A DNA stretch of 64,000 bases from Paenibacillus turicensis (GCF_017873435.1 NZ_JAGGKG010000004.1:1-64000); one strand, 5' to 3'; positions 1-9,498 are shown, counted from the stretch's first letter. Numbers and translations are program-made. Notes: generated by a model not told the origin, from the letters alone.

Positions 1-54
1 ATACAGAACGACTTAACGGATGCTCTCCAAACGAATATCGACAAGCAGCCGTAG
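1..54 (+). CDS. 3' end of an unidentified gene (partial)
   Basis: Frame 1 is open from the first base of the window to a TAG at 52-54 and would encode a 17-residue polar tail. The stop is followed at once by a strong hairpin (66-95), which fits the end of a rightward gene converging on the leftward defence operon. Too little is present to name a family. The frame could also be open by chance. Confidence 0.3.
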   Translation: MQNDLTDALQTNIDKQP

Positions 55-96
55 GATAAAAAATTATCCCCTCAGAGTTTAGAAACAGAGGGGATA
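55..96 (-). terminator. Terminator of the AIPR operon (possibly bidirectional)
   Basis: ATCCCCTC (66-73) pairs perfectly with GAGGGGAT (88-95) across a 14-base loop. Read leftwards, the stem is followed by AATTTTTTATC, a good U-tract for the operon ending at 129. Read rightwards, T-runs come only after about 12 bases (108-120), so termination of the edge gene is less certain. Confidence 0.7.
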
Positions 97-128
97 CAAT
101 CATAACGTTTTTTTGTTTTTTAGACTGT

Positions 129-1916
129 CTACTTGACAGGGTGCAGTTCATAATGAACTGCTTCTTTTATATATTTGTCTATTTCTGACTTTTGCTCATC
201 AACAAATTTTTCCCAACATTCTTTTTTCTTACACCATTGGGTTACATTAGTCCCTGCTATTGGCGGATTGGTAATATGTCTCCAAGTGTATGAGGCAATC
301 AGCCTCAAGTTATTTTGAATCCTTGAATTGATACTTTGTTGTTCCCATATTTTTAGAAAATCCAACTTTTCTTTATAGATGTTGGATAACATTGAGATAG
401 TATAGGTTATTACATTTGCTTTGTAACCGGGGAAATCTAATTCTTTGATTATCATGTCACATGTATCAAATAAGATCCCTTTTGCCACAATTTCTTTAAA
501 GAATACCGAATCTACACTAATAGCTTTTTCATCTAAGAGACTGATAAAAGCTTCAAAGTTTGTCTCCCCCCCCTTACTAACAATGTGAGGATATTGGTTC
601 CACGACATATAATATTTAGCAATATTTGTTTTACTGAGTACCTTATTTTTAGGATTTTCTTTTTGAAAAGCTTTCTTTTTGGCCGGTGTAGTTTGTCTAT
701 TAACTTCTACTAGATATTGCCCTCTTGCTCTTTCAAAAAACCATTTAGAATTAGATTTTGTACCTTCACTTGACGGAATCCAAGTAGTTCTTGAAATAGC
801 TTCTAGATTTATCAAACTAGGATGATTTGCTTTTAGGTCTGACATAGATATTTTATTTTGTGTATTTGCATATTCTGAGATCTTTGCTGTCATGTTATTC
901 ATGCCGATATGGGATTGAACTACTGTCAACTTTATTTGAATAAAAACATCTGATAAATCTATTCCTTCTTTTAGTGCATGAAAAACTGAAGCAGTTGTTT
1001 GACCACCATTAACAATTTGCCAACCTTTAAATTCTTTAACGTTAAAAAGATTAGAACCCTCAGAAACTTCTTCTAATATCGCACATTCTGCAACCGTTGA
1101 AATACCATTATTATAAGCGACAAACATTTCCTTATTTTTTCTGAGGGTATCTCTTATTCCTCTATTAACATTTCCCCTTGCTTGTAAGAAAGAGCGTACA
1201 TTCCTTTCAATAAGCCGTTGTCCCCACATTTCATAACACAACGCTAACAATTCAGCCGGTATAAAACCCATATAACATTCAAAATGGGAATTTTCATTAT
1301 TAGGGACCTTTAACAGCTCAAAAGTTTTACCAAATTGTGCTTTAAAATTGATTTCGATATTATCTAAGCCCTGAGTTTCATTAATCAATTGATAAAGTCT
1401 TTCGATATCCCAAATATGATGTTTTACTTTCATTCCTTCAATTTCTGGAAGTATAATTCTCTCATTCGCTTTATATAAATAGTTTGTAAGAAGAAAAAAC
1501 TCAACAGATTTAATTGCTTTACCATGTTGTTCAAAAATAAACTGAGCAAGTGGGTAATCTTCCGCTGTTTCTTCCATTTCATTTTTCATACCAAATATAG
1601 ATTTTGAGTAATACTTGACAACTCTCCTTAGTGTTTTTTCAACACTAGACTTACTAATGGTTTTCCCAAACTTATACCTATCATATTCTGCTATGAAAAT
1701 TATTAAAGTTTCTTGCTCCTCATTATAAGAATAGGCATTGACTTTTAACCCTTGACCAGATTTTTGACCAAAACTCAACTCTATATCTGCAATAATTCCA
1801 TTCTCCGAAAGATATTCTCCCATCTTTTCTACAAAAAATTGTTCTGGATTTGAATTGTTATCATATTGACTATCTATCTCTTCAGAAAATACAGTAATAA
1901 AATCTTCTAGTTTCAT
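129..1916 (-). CDS. AIPR-family (abortive infection phage resistance) protein
   Basis: A 595-residue protein with features of the AIPR family: a conserved RNVRSFL segment near residue 238, YNNGIS near 268 and the IVNGGQTT signature near 301, followed by a region rich in Asn, Ser and Lys. AIPR proteins were named from phage-abortive systems and recur as the last gene of MORC/Z1/DUF4420 cassettes; their biochemical role there is not established. The start codon overlaps the stop of the preceding gene by one base (TGATG), so the two are translationally coupled. It is the promoter-distal gene of a four-gene operon ended by the hairpin at 66-95. Base composition is very AT-rich, consistent with transfer. 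The family call is firm; the mechanism is unknown. Confidence 0.85.
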   Translation of the reverse strand: MKLEDFITVFSEEIDSQYDNNSNPEQFFVEKMGEYLSENGIIADIELSFGQKSGQGLKVNAYSYNEEQETLIIFIAEYDRYKFGKTISKSSVEKTLRRVVKYYSKSIFGMKNEMEETAEDYPLAQFIFEQHGKAIKSVEFFLLTNYLYKANERIILPEIEGMKVKHHIWDIERLYQLINETQGLDNIEINFKAQFGKTFELLKVPNNENSHFECYMGFIPAELLALCYEMWGQRLIERNVRSFLQARGNVNRGIRDTLRKNKEMFVAYNNGISTVAECAILEEVSEGSNLFNVKEFKGWQIVNGGQTTASVFHALKEGIDLSDVFIQIKLTVVQSHIGMNNMTAKISEYANTQNKISMSDLKANHPSLINLEAISRTTWIPSSEGTKSNSKWFFERARGQYLVEVNRQTTPAKKKAFQKENPKNKVLSKTNIAKYYMSWNQYPHIVSKGGETNFEAFISLLDEKAISVDSVFFKEIVAKGILFDTCDMIIKELDFPGYKANVITYTISMLSNIYKEKLDFLKIWEQQSINSRIQNNLRLIASYTWRHITNPPIAGTNVTQWCKKKECWEKFVDEQKSEIDKYIKEAVHYELHPVK

Positions 1917-2941
1917 CAGATGACTTCCCTTACCTTATATAGAAATTGTTCTTCCTGAACTTGAAATGATTTGCAACTATCTAATGAGAGCTGATATTTA
2001 ACATTTAAGATACCTATAGGTAATATACTTTTTGTAATTCTAGGAAATTCGTTTTCAACCTTAAAGTAGAAGGTATCTTTGATAATAAATTTTATTAATT
2101 TTTCCTCACTTAAGTTAGGTTCAATAATCCCAGAAGCAAATAACTTATTATTGAATTCAAGTAATATATCAGGAGAATCATTAAGTAATATCCTAATATC
2201 TTTAATTATATCTAATATTGAAACGCCTAATCTTTTAGACCGCTCAAGCATAATACAGTAAAGATATAGATCAATTTCTTGGAAGGTCTCTAGTTGGTCC
2301 TCAGCGCTAATTGTTACTCTGTATGGTTTTCCGGCGCTTGATGTTTTTATTTCAACCCCAACATTCTCCATCTGAAAATCAATTTTCTCCCTTTCTGCGC
2401 CATACCAAGATGATATTATTTTTCTTGGACTATTAGTGGATTGTAACGCTTGATATATGAATGTAAGTTCGCCTAAAAGCCCTTGTTGTTGATGTTCTGA
2501 TATTCCTATTACACCGTTCTTAGAAAAAAATTCCTGCCACTTAAATAATACCTTTTTTAATTTAGATTGTAATTGAGTTAAATTCGTAGAATCAATAATG
2601 AACTCTAATATATCCTCAACAAGGTATTCAAAAATTTCATTAGCAATTAAATCCTGCTGTTCAAAAACCAAGAACCAACCTTCCCTGTTTGTAAGTGGGT
2701 TAAACATCTTCTTCTGATATATATTTATACCATTCCAAGTTGGAAATTTATCAACTGTATCTTTTTCAATGATTCTGTTTAATCCTAAGAGAAAAAGTCT
2801 CTTATGTTCTGTATTTATCGCAAGGAAAATAGATGTAAACTCAAGATCTTTTATGAGTCTTGCTTTTAATTGTGATTCTAGCAATAAACTAATAGTGACA
2901 CTATTATCTATCTCTTTATATGTTAATCCAATTTGTTCCAA
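1916..2941 (-). CDS. DUF4420 PD-(D/E)XK motif protein (putative nuclease)
   Basis: A 341-residue protein with a PD-(D/E)XK nuclease core in its middle: GLLGEL supplies Glu158, KIDF supplies Asp188, and VEIKT gives Glu197-x-Lys199. That order matches type-II-restriction-like folds and the DUF4420 family. It probably cleaves DNA for the neighbouring ATPase and helicase; no cleavage specificity can be read from the sequence. Its start lies inside the 3' end of the Z1 gene (19-base overlap) and its stop overlaps the AIPR start. All motif residues are intact, so I treat it as potentially active. Confidence 0.82.
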   Translation of the reverse strand: MEQIGLTYKEIDNSVTISLLLESQLKARLIKDLEFTSIFLAINTEHKRLFLLGLNRIIEKDTVDKFPTWNGINIYQKKMFNPLTNREGWFLVFEQQDLIANEIFEYLVEDILEFIIDSTNLTQLQSKLKKVLFKWQEFFSKNGVIGISEHQQQGLLGELTFIYQALQSTNSPRKIISSWYGAEREKIDFQMENVGVEIKTSSAGKPYRVTISAEDQLETFQEIDLYLYCIMLERSKRLGVSILDIIKDIRILLNDSPDILLEFNNKLFASGIIEPNLSEEKLIKFIIKDTFYFKVENEFPRITKSILPIGILNVKYQLSLDSCKSFQVQEEQFLYKVREVI

Positions 2942-5733
2942 TATTCCTCATCCTCAGCAAGTGAACTATTAACAACATAGTCAACATCAGTATTTTTACT
3001 TTTACTTTCAGGGAAGGAAATTGCAAAACCAAATGGTTTGTTCCCTTGAGTAAATGTGTATTTGTCAAGTGGTTCATGGCATAAAGGGTACAGAATCAAC
3101 AGACCATATTCAGGTTTACGTATGGACCGAGCTTTTTTGGAAGCAGCGTTTTTATTCCTCTTCCCTTTTTCTAGAACAAGAATTTTTTGAGCTTTCTTGT
3201 ATTGCTCATCATTATAGTCAAAAAATTCATGACCGGCAGAAGTTAAAGTCTTTATTGATGTAAAGCCTATTCTGCCCTTTGTTTCTATTCCTGTACGTCT
3301 AATACCTTCTCCTAGTTTTAAATGAGCAAACTCTGCTTTATCTTCGCCAACATTAATCAGAACCACTGTCCAATTTAACAGTTCTTTTTCCTCCGCTCTT
3401 TTTTCTATATATTTTGACAAACTTTTACTGTTTGCCCTAGACGCAGAAGAAACGGTTTTATATTCCTCTAAAAAATTTACTATATTTTCATATCCTACAC
3501 GTTCCCAATAATAGTGATTATTTTTCCCAGAATTCACCCTTAAATCTGGGTTAAACCTCTTTGTATAAATATCTTGAATACCTAATACAAGCCTTGATAC
3601 TGCATCGAAATTTTTCTCATGAAAGTCGCTACTGTCTATAGGAAACACTGTTGTCTGGATCAATTCATTGCTATAGTCCACTTTTATCTGTTTAGCAGAG
3701 CGCATTTTCAATGTACTTGTAATATACATATCTGGATGGGATAGTACTTTTAGTAAGAATTCCATAGGCGTTGCTTTTATCTCTGCCATATAATCTAATT
3801 GACCTCTTAGTTCCTCTGTTGCAGATGCAATGTGCTGAAACCAAGATATAATATCTCCTGTTGTAAAAATTCTACAAACATCTAAATAATTTTGTCTGTA
3901 CCCAAACCATCTTCCCATCTGCATAAGGGTATCGTACATTTTGCTAGCTCGTAAATAATAACTGACAGTCAATCCTTCTAGAGTCAAACCTCTTGATAAC
4001 TTGTCTCCGCCAATTGCAATAACATTTAAACCAGTTTCTTTGTAATCGTTATATTCTAGCGAATCTTTACTATTACCGTTAATCTCTTTAATCTTAATAG
4101 AGTTAATAGTTGCATTCAACTCATTTTCCATCATTTCCCAAGTGATGCTATACTCTAAATTATCGTCAAAATGATTAGGAAATTTACCTCTTATATCAGC
4201 AAGCTTTCTAGAATTATATTCAGAAATAAAAAATGATTTCATTCCTAGGTAATGCGGGCCCACTTTATTGCTATTTTTAACATCATTTTTTATGTCTCTC
4301 ATCTCTTCTACAACTAAGTCTTTTACTCTTTTTTGAACATCTTTAAACCTGGTTGTATGGATCAACATTGAGTTATGAACATTTATTTGGCCTCTTAATT
4401 TTCTAATAGTAATTGCAATTATAAAGGCATATATACTTTCTACTAAGGAGGTGGGTAGAGTGTAGGGCTCATGATCTTTTTTATGTTTAAATGGTAGAAA
4501 TTCTTCATGGTACTGTATCTCTTTTATCAATGGTGGTTTTGAAGATACCTCATCCTCCGAATCTAATAAGAAAAATTCTGATGGACCAACATAATTCGAA
4601 GGTTTAGGAAGGTTAATAATAAAATCTTTAGGAAATAAATCATCACCATGTTGATTGGTTGATCCATATTGGTTAATAAAGATATTTGCAAAGGGAGTCG
4701 CAGTGTATCCAACGTATGCTCGTTGTTCAAAGGTATTATATATATCTCTAATATACATATTAATCTTTGATGGGTCATAGTCAGGTATCAAATCACCATT
4801 TTCATCATAGATGTCTGCTGTATTTACGGATGCTTGATCCGCTTCATCGTCAATCATAAGAAACGGTATGTTAGGTACTGTCTTAAAAAGAGCATTAGGA
4901 TGACTAAGTCTAGCTAAAGGACTCGTTGTTCTAAAATACTTTAAAATACTTTTTAATACACTCACATTCTTTTTTACAACTAATAAAAGTGGTTGAACCT
5001 TTGGTTGTATATTCACTTTTGCTTTGCTTGCAGTAAAATCTCCTTTTTGATCCCTTGTAGTTAACGAGAACAATTCAAAGAAGTTCTCTCCAAAAAGCTT
5101 ACCTACACCAATAGCGTTCATTTGGTTTTCTGATGCATTCTTAAGCTTTTCCTTACTAGTTTCATAACCAAGTACTTCTTCGTCCAATCTCATCTGCGTT
5201 TGTGATCTTAAATCATTGTGCATACCTGCAAGAACAATAATTAATTTAAATCCAGTATCAGCTGCTTTATTTATTACAGCTGTATAGTTTGCTGTTTTAC
5301 CAGATTGTACATACCCAACAACTAATCCTCTTCTATCGTATTTTCTGCCTTCCACTGATGGATCTTCCAAAAGTTCAATGATAGATTCACTAGTATCGTC
5401 AAGTGAATTCACAACATTAAGTGACCACTTTTTTTCTGACAAAAGATATTTTTTATACCTATTCCAGTATTTAAATTTTATCGAATGCTTCTTTGCTGGT
5501 AGCCAAGGTATATGTTCGCTATCATCGTGATTTAACAATATACTCTTATGCGTCATTGTTATATTGAGGCTTTTTATTAGATCTTCTTTTAATTGTGTCT
5601 TCTCTTCTTCATCCAACTCAAATACAACTCTAGCCTTATCAATAGCTTTAACAACTTCATCAATGAGGTTTATGTTCTCCATATTAAGTTTTTCTAGGAT
5701 TCTAAGTGCTGTATCTCTAGCATCATTATACAT
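2923..5733 (-). CDS. Z1 domain superfamily-II helicase/ATPase
   Basis: A 936-residue protein of the Z1 family. Helicase motifs in order: Walker A GYVQSGKT near residue 140, DDEAD (motif II) near 294, GYTATPF (motif III) near 342, GGDKLSRGLTLEG (motif V) near 598, and MGRWFGYR with the arginine finger (motif VI) near 632. The C-terminal 300 residues are the less conserved Z1-associated tail. Known cassettes pair Z1 with MORC-like ATPases and DUF4420 nucleases in restriction-like systems, where it is thought to translocate on or remodel DNA. Its start overlaps the end of the ATPase gene by 8 bases. All key motifs are present and the length is normal. Confidence 0.9.
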   Translation of the reverse strand: MYNDARDTALRILEKLNMENINLIDEVVKAIDKARVVFELDEEEKTQLKEDLIKSLNITMTHKSILLNHDDSEHIPWLPAKKHSIKFKYWNRYKKYLLSEKKWSLNVVNSLDDTSESIIELLEDPSVEGRKYDRRGLVVGYVQSGKTANYTAVINKAADTGFKLIIVLAGMHNDLRSQTQMRLDEEVLGYETSKEKLKNASENQMNAIGVGKLFGENFFELFSLTTRDQKGDFTASKAKVNIQPKVQPLLLVVKKNVSVLKSILKYFRTTSPLARLSHPNALFKTVPNIPFLMIDDEADQASVNTADIYDENGDLIPDYDPSKINMYIRDIYNTFEQRAYVGYTATPFANIFINQYGSTNQHGDDLFPKDFIINLPKPSNYVGPSEFFLLDSEDEVSSKPPLIKEIQYHEEFLPFKHKKDHEPYTLPTSLVESIYAFIIAITIRKLRGQINVHNSMLIHTTRFKDVQKRVKDLVVEEMRDIKNDVKNSNKVGPHYLGMKSFFISEYNSRKLADIRGKFPNHFDDNLEYSITWEMMENELNATINSIKIKEINGNSKDSLEYNDYKETGLNVIAIGGDKLSRGLTLEGLTVSYYLRASKMYDTLMQMGRWFGYRQNYLDVCRIFTTGDIISWFQHIASATEELRGQLDYMAEIKATPMEFLLKVLSHPDMYITSTLKMRSAKQIKVDYSNELIQTTVFPIDSSDFHEKNFDAVSRLVLGIQDIYTKRFNPDLRVNSGKNNHYYWERVGYENIVNFLEEYKTVSSASRANSKSLSKYIEKRAEEKELLNWTVVLINVGEDKAEFAHLKLGEGIRRTGIETKGRIGFTSIKTLTSAGHEFFDYNDEQYKKAQKILVLEKGKRNKNAASKKARSIRKPEYGLLILYPLCHEPLDKYTFTQGNKPFGFAISFPESKSKNTDVDYVVNSSLAEDEEYWNKLD

Positions 5734-7210
5734 AACGGCCTCCTACTATCTCGTAAACTATACTTTTCAATTCTTCGATTGAATGAAAACTAAAACTATT
5801 GTAGTTAGCCAATTGTTCCATAATTTCATCCAAACTATAGTTATTCTCTCTAAAAATATCTATGAGCATTTTAATTTTATTTTTCTGTTCAGGCGTTATT
5901 TCCTCTACTCTTGTTGCCGTTGGTTGATTGATGTTAAATGAAACTAGATTTACAGGACAGTATTCCTCAACATGAAATAAATAAAACTTTAATTTTTTTA
6001 TATAATCTTCTTTAGAATCAAAAAGGTCTTTCAAATAGCTATTATTTTTATTTAAACGAAAATAAGAATTAGTTTTTGTTGAAACTTGCTCCCATACATA
6101 ATCATTTGTCATGTTATTTCCAGGAGTTTTACTTACACTTCTCTGGTAAAAAACCTCATGCGATTTTTTCCTTGCTTTTTCACCAATTTTTCTAAGTATA
6201 CTTATTAACTCCTGTGGGGGTTTTGCGTTTGATTTTTTTATATCAATCTGCCAAGCAAAATCCGACATATTTGTTATATCTAATTTTATTCGAGCCAACT
6301 TATATGATTCTTCACGACCAAAGAGATGTAGCCAGCTTCCAGCCACTAATAATCTCTTATTTCTATAAATATAAAAACCTTGCTGTTCCAACCATCCTTT
6401 AGGTCCTGCTGCTTTTTCATATTCTGTTAGTGTAAGTTTAGTATGGTGTGGAAGGATGTATGGTTGTATCGTAACAATATCATCTTTAATCAATACAGAT
6501 TCAGGAGGTAGCTCCTGAGTGGCAATTTCTTTGCTTGAGAAAGGGTCCCATGGTAGAATCTTATTACCATTCAAGTATATTTGTATTTTATTTGGTCCCT
6601 CTAGAAATCTATGAAAAACCATAGCTAAGTGATCTTCCACTACACCAATTTTATTAAAAAACTTTTGAACTTTTTTTGGGGTATACGGTTCCTCAACAAC
6701 TCTATCTAAGTTTTCAATTAATACCACAGTTCCTGATATATTTTCTATAGATCTTAATATTCCTCTCGACTGTGTATCAAATGGTTTTTTTAGTAAGCTC
6801 CACTTATTGGTTTTTTCTATATAATCTAAATCCCAACAACGAGTACAGAACTGTTCCCTTATTTTTGTTAGAACTGTTAACCGTTTTCCCAATGAAAAAG
6901 AAGCTGTCTTCAATCCCATGCCAAATCGACCTAGTCCCCCTTTCTTTCTTTCATTATTAGGGTTTGTAGAACCAATCTTCATAGCAAGTGTCAGTTCTGC
7001 TTCTTTCATCCCAGAACCATTATCTTCTATTCGAACATAACTCATATCACTTTCCCAAACCATATCTATTTTTATTACAGAAGCATTAGCATCAATACTG
7101 TTATCAATTATGTCAGCAATTGCTGCTTCAATACCATACCCTATTGCTCGTAACGAATTAATTAACGGAGCTGCATCAGGTATTACAATTTCACTTTCAG
7201 GATTCGACAT
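5726..7210 (-). CDS. MORC/Hsp90-like GHKL ATPase of a defence cassette
   Basis: A 494-residue protein with the GHKL fold near the N-terminus: N-box IADIIDNSIDA (residues 31-41), G1 box DNGSGM (63-68), and G2 box GRFGMGLKTAS from about residue 94. The general-base position is Asp33 where MutL and Hsp90 have Glu. The rest resembles the prokaryotic relatives of eukaryotic MORC proteins described from restriction-modification neighbourhoods. Such ATPases probably dimerise around DNA and signal to the helicase and nuclease. It is the first gene of the operon, with ribosome binding site GGAGGAG before the ATG. The AT-rich region 7211-7700 must hold the promoter. Confidence 0.88.
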   Translation of the reverse strand: MSNPESEIVIPDAAPLINSLRAIGYGIEAAIADIIDNSIDANASVIKIDMVWESDMSYVRIEDNGSGMKEAELTLAMKIGSTNPNNERKKGGLGRFGMGLKTASFSLGKRLTVLTKIREQFCTRCWDLDYIEKTNKWSLLKKPFDTQSRGILRSIENISGTVVLIENLDRVVEEPYTPKKVQKFFNKIGVVEDHLAMVFHRFLEGPNKIQIYLNGNKILPWDPFSSKEIATQELPPESVLIKDDIVTIQPYILPHHTKLTLTEYEKAAGPKGWLEQQGFYIYRNKRLLVAGSWLHLFGREESYKLARIKLDITNMSDFAWQIDIKKSNAKPPQELISILRKIGEKARKKSHEVFYQRSVSKTPGNNMTNDYVWEQVSTKTNSYFRLNKNNSYLKDLFDSKEDYIKKLKFYLFHVEEYCPVNLVSFNINQPTATRVEEITPEQKNKIKMLIDIFRENNYSLDEIMEQLANYNSFSFHSIEELKSIVYEIVGGRYV

Positions 7211-7786
7211 TTCTACTCCTCCTAACTTATTTAAGCGATACAGCTTGCTACAATCTATTCATTAATATTTTCCCTATATCTCACCAAATTAAAAGATAGA
7301 GTAACTGTTTGTATGTGACCCAGCTTCAGTAATACTTGAAAACTGTAAAAATGATTTGTATGTATTTATATTGTTTCTTTATATATAAATTATCTAATTT
7401 CACTATCTGTAAAATAAACATAGGCCTTCTTTTTCAATATTGTACCATTTTTATTAAAAAAGATTTACTATTTCTAGAACAAGGGACTATTATTAATATT
7501 CATTCATTTAATTAAAAATCGTTTTTGACAAAACTTCTACTTACTCTTTAACTCTGCACATTCAAATTTCTATTTCTAATTACTAGAATAAAATACCATC
7601 AGCCATAAAAGTTAAATTCAGTAGAACTCTTTATAAGAGTGATATTTTTCCTACTAAAGATATAAATACAAATAATTATATTGGAGTTTTATAGCATAAA
7701 AAAGCCCCATGAGTACTTACTATCATGAGGCAGATAAACAACATTTATATTTTTTTATTTACCTTCTAGTTTTTAACAAAGCGAAA
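7211..7786. other. AT-rich intergenic region upstream of the defence operon
   Basis: No convincing gene is seen in about 570 bases. The stretch is markedly AT-rich. It must contain the promoter of the leftward defence operon, but no -35/-10 pair stands out from the background. The only clear element is the terminator at 7697-7732 for the leftward methyltransferase gene. Confidence 0.6.
7697..7732 (-). terminator. Terminator of the methyltransferase gene
   Basis: GCCCCATGA (7704-7712) pairs with TCATGAGGC (7723-7731), nine pairs with one G-U on the transcribed strand. Read leftwards the stem is followed directly by a run of six T, a textbook intrinsic terminator for the gene ending at 7787. 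Confidence 0.85.
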
Positions 7787-8626
7787 TTACTTATCTTTTT
7801 CTACCACATAAATCAAATTCATTCCACAATCAAGCGTCCCTGGCAGTTTAGTAAAAGCAATTTCCTTTTCGATAACAAGCTCCCAAAATTCCTTATCTTG
7901 TCTAGCATTTTCTAATGCAGTATCACCAGCTTGTGTGTATAATCCAGCAGAGCTTCGCTCTTTTACAGTGACAGGAAAATCAGCAAATAAGGCATCCATT
8001 TCAGAGCTTCTCATCATATGAACATAATGCTTACTTAGGACAGGATAATGCTCCTCATCTTGCACGCCTGTATTAAAGATCCACTTTGTAGCTTCAAGAC
8101 CAAATTGATCTTTTTCATATCTGATACCATCTAAATAATAAAGGGAGGCACCGATAAAACTCATCGCACCTACAATTAAGATTCCACCTGGCTTTAGCAC
8201 TCTTAACATTTCATTTATTCCGTCTTTCTCTTTATCCAAAAGGTAGTTAATTACACCACCAATACACACAATGCAATCAAATGAGGCATCTTCAAATTCC
8301 CCCATATCCAGCACATCTACTACACAAAACAACTTCACTTGATCAAACAATGAAAGTTCTTTCATTTTCGATTTATTAAATTCGATCTGATGTGTAGAAA
8401 TATCCCCTACAGTTAGTTCATCACACATCTTCACAAGATCTTTGGTGTATCGACCAGAACCAGCACCTATTTCTAAAACCTTATTGTCCTGAGAAATATA
8501 CCGCTTCAGTATATCCAAATGCACATGGTAAAGAAGTTCTCCGTGTCCGTCTTTTTCAAGCCGAGTCCATTCACGATCTTCGTAGTTATCGTACCTGTTC
8601 CTTGGGATTTCGGGGTTGTAACTCAT
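7787..8626 (-). CDS. Class I SAM-dependent methyltransferase
   Basis: A 279-residue protein with the Rossmann SAM-binding motif VLEIGAGSGRYT (residues about 56-67), an acidic strand-2 region, FDCIVCIGGVINYLL (motif IV region) and VLKPGGILIVGAM (post-motif strand). It fits the Methyltransf_11/25 group acting on small molecules; there is no DPPY/NPPY or Pro-Cys motif of DNA methylases. The ribosome binding site GAGGAGATGC precedes the ATG and lies inside a short upstream open frame (8586-8711). The substrate is unknown. It has its own hairpin terminator, so it is separate from the defence operon. Confidence 0.85.
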   Translation of the reverse strand: MSYNPEIPRNRYDNYEDREWTRLEKDGHGELLYHVHLDILKRYISQDNKVLEIGAGSGRYTKDLVKMCDELTVGDISTHQIEFNKSKMKELSLFDQVKLFCVVDVLDMGEFEDASFDCIVCIGGVINYLLDKEKDGINEMLRVLKPGGILIVGAMSFIGASLYYLDGIRYEKDQFGLEATKWIFNTGVQDEEHYPVLSKHYVHMMRSSEMDALFADFPVTVKERSSAGLYTQAGDTALENARQDKEFWELVIEKEIAFTKLPGTLDCGMNLIYVVEKDK

Positions 8627-8711
8627 GAAAGCATCTCCTCATCATATTTAATTTTAAAATCGCTTTAATGCCCATAATGCCACTAATGTCGCTAATATCG
8701 CTTTCACTCAT
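8586..8711 (-). CDS. Possible leader peptide upstream of the methyltransferase
   Basis: A 41-codon frame beginning MSESDISDISGIMGIK has a good ribosome binding site (GGAGAGGTGG) about 7 bases before its ATG. It runs across the ribosome binding site and first 41 bases of the methyltransferase gene in another frame. Several short GCGATATTAG/GCGACATTAG-like repeats lie within it. The layout recalls translated leaders that control resistance genes by ribosome position. A small peptide gene, or chance, are alternatives. Confidence 0.4.
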   Translation of the reverse strand: MSESDISDISGIMGIKAILKLNMMRRCFHELQPRNPKEQVR

Positions 8712-8900
8712 TTCACCACCACCTCTCCGGGACCCATGTGTTTTATTGTTTATCATTCTGAATTAGATGAGAATGTTTTCCTAAATTATAGAGCTTTTTG
8801 GAAAAAGGGATATGATTTTTTGTACATTATTTCATCATTATTTACATTCCGCCCCTAATATTTTAAACTAGAATAAATACTCAATATAAGGAGGTTTATT

Positions 8901-9338
8901 TTGACTATTTTAAATAATTTTGCTCAAACTCGCATTAATGAATTGGAAGCGGTAACATTAGTTGGTTTTAAGGGTAACAGCTTAGATGAGGAAGATGCTT
9001 TATTTGACCTGCTTAGTGCAAGATCAGATGAAATTACAAATAGGAAAAATCAACATCAGTATATGGTTGTGGAGGGAAGTACTCCTGCTCCTGTAGTTGC
9101 TGTTGAGGTAACTGAGACTAGTTTGGTTCCAGAGGGGATGATTAGTTATACCATTCCTAAAGGAGAGTATGTAGTATTTTCATTTGAAGCAGCATTTATC
9201 GGTGATTTTTGGGAACAGGTTTGCTCACCAGAAAATCAAGATAAATATAACATTGACTTGTCCAAGCCTAGATTTGAAATCTTTACGTCAGAGCTTCAAG
9301 AAAATAAGAAAATAGAGTGGTATATTCCTACAAAATAG
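8901..9338 (+). CDS. GyrI-like / effector-binding domain protein
   Basis: A 145-residue stand-alone protein of the GyrI-like (BmrR/Rob C-terminal) ligand-binding fold. It starts at TTG 8901 with ribosome binding site AAGGAGG at 8888-8894. Family hallmarks are the YMVVEG strand, the IPKGEYVVFSFEA strand pair and a C-terminal strand ending KIEWYIPTK. Such proteins bind, and in some cases hydrolyse, cationic or aromatic drugs. No DNA-binding domain is attached. It is monocistronic and followed by a hairpin at 9354-9396. Confidence 0.8.
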   Translation: MTILNNFAQTRINELEAVTLVGFKGNSLDEEDALFDLLSARSDEITNRKNQHQYMVVEGSTPAPVVAVEVTETSLVPEGMISYTIPKGEYVVFSFEAAFIGDFWEQVCSPENQDKYNIDLSKPRFEIFTSELQENKKIEWYIPTK

Positions 9339-9352
9339 TACTATGAAATTAA

Positions 9353-9400
9353 CTGAGCAAGGCACACTGAAAGTTAGATTTGGTGTGCTTTGCTCACTTT
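9353..9400 (+). terminator. Hairpin terminator after the GyrI-like gene
   Basis: TGAGCAAGGCACAC (9354-9367) pairs with GTGTGCTTTGCTCA (9383-9396), fourteen positions with one G-T wobble. Only CTTT follows, so the U-tract is short. The position right after the gene still favours a terminator. Confidence 0.6.
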
Positions 9401-9498
9401 AGAGACAACTAGTTATATTAATCCAGATATAGAAGCGAACTAATAACCTTACACCCTTACTAGCCTTTTAGCTCACTATACTTTCTGGAAGTAAGCCC

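Noticed and set aside
7787-8626. Methyltransferase as the modification enzyme of the defence operon
   Set aside because: It lacks DNA methylase motifs, has its own terminator and lies over 570 bases from the operon.
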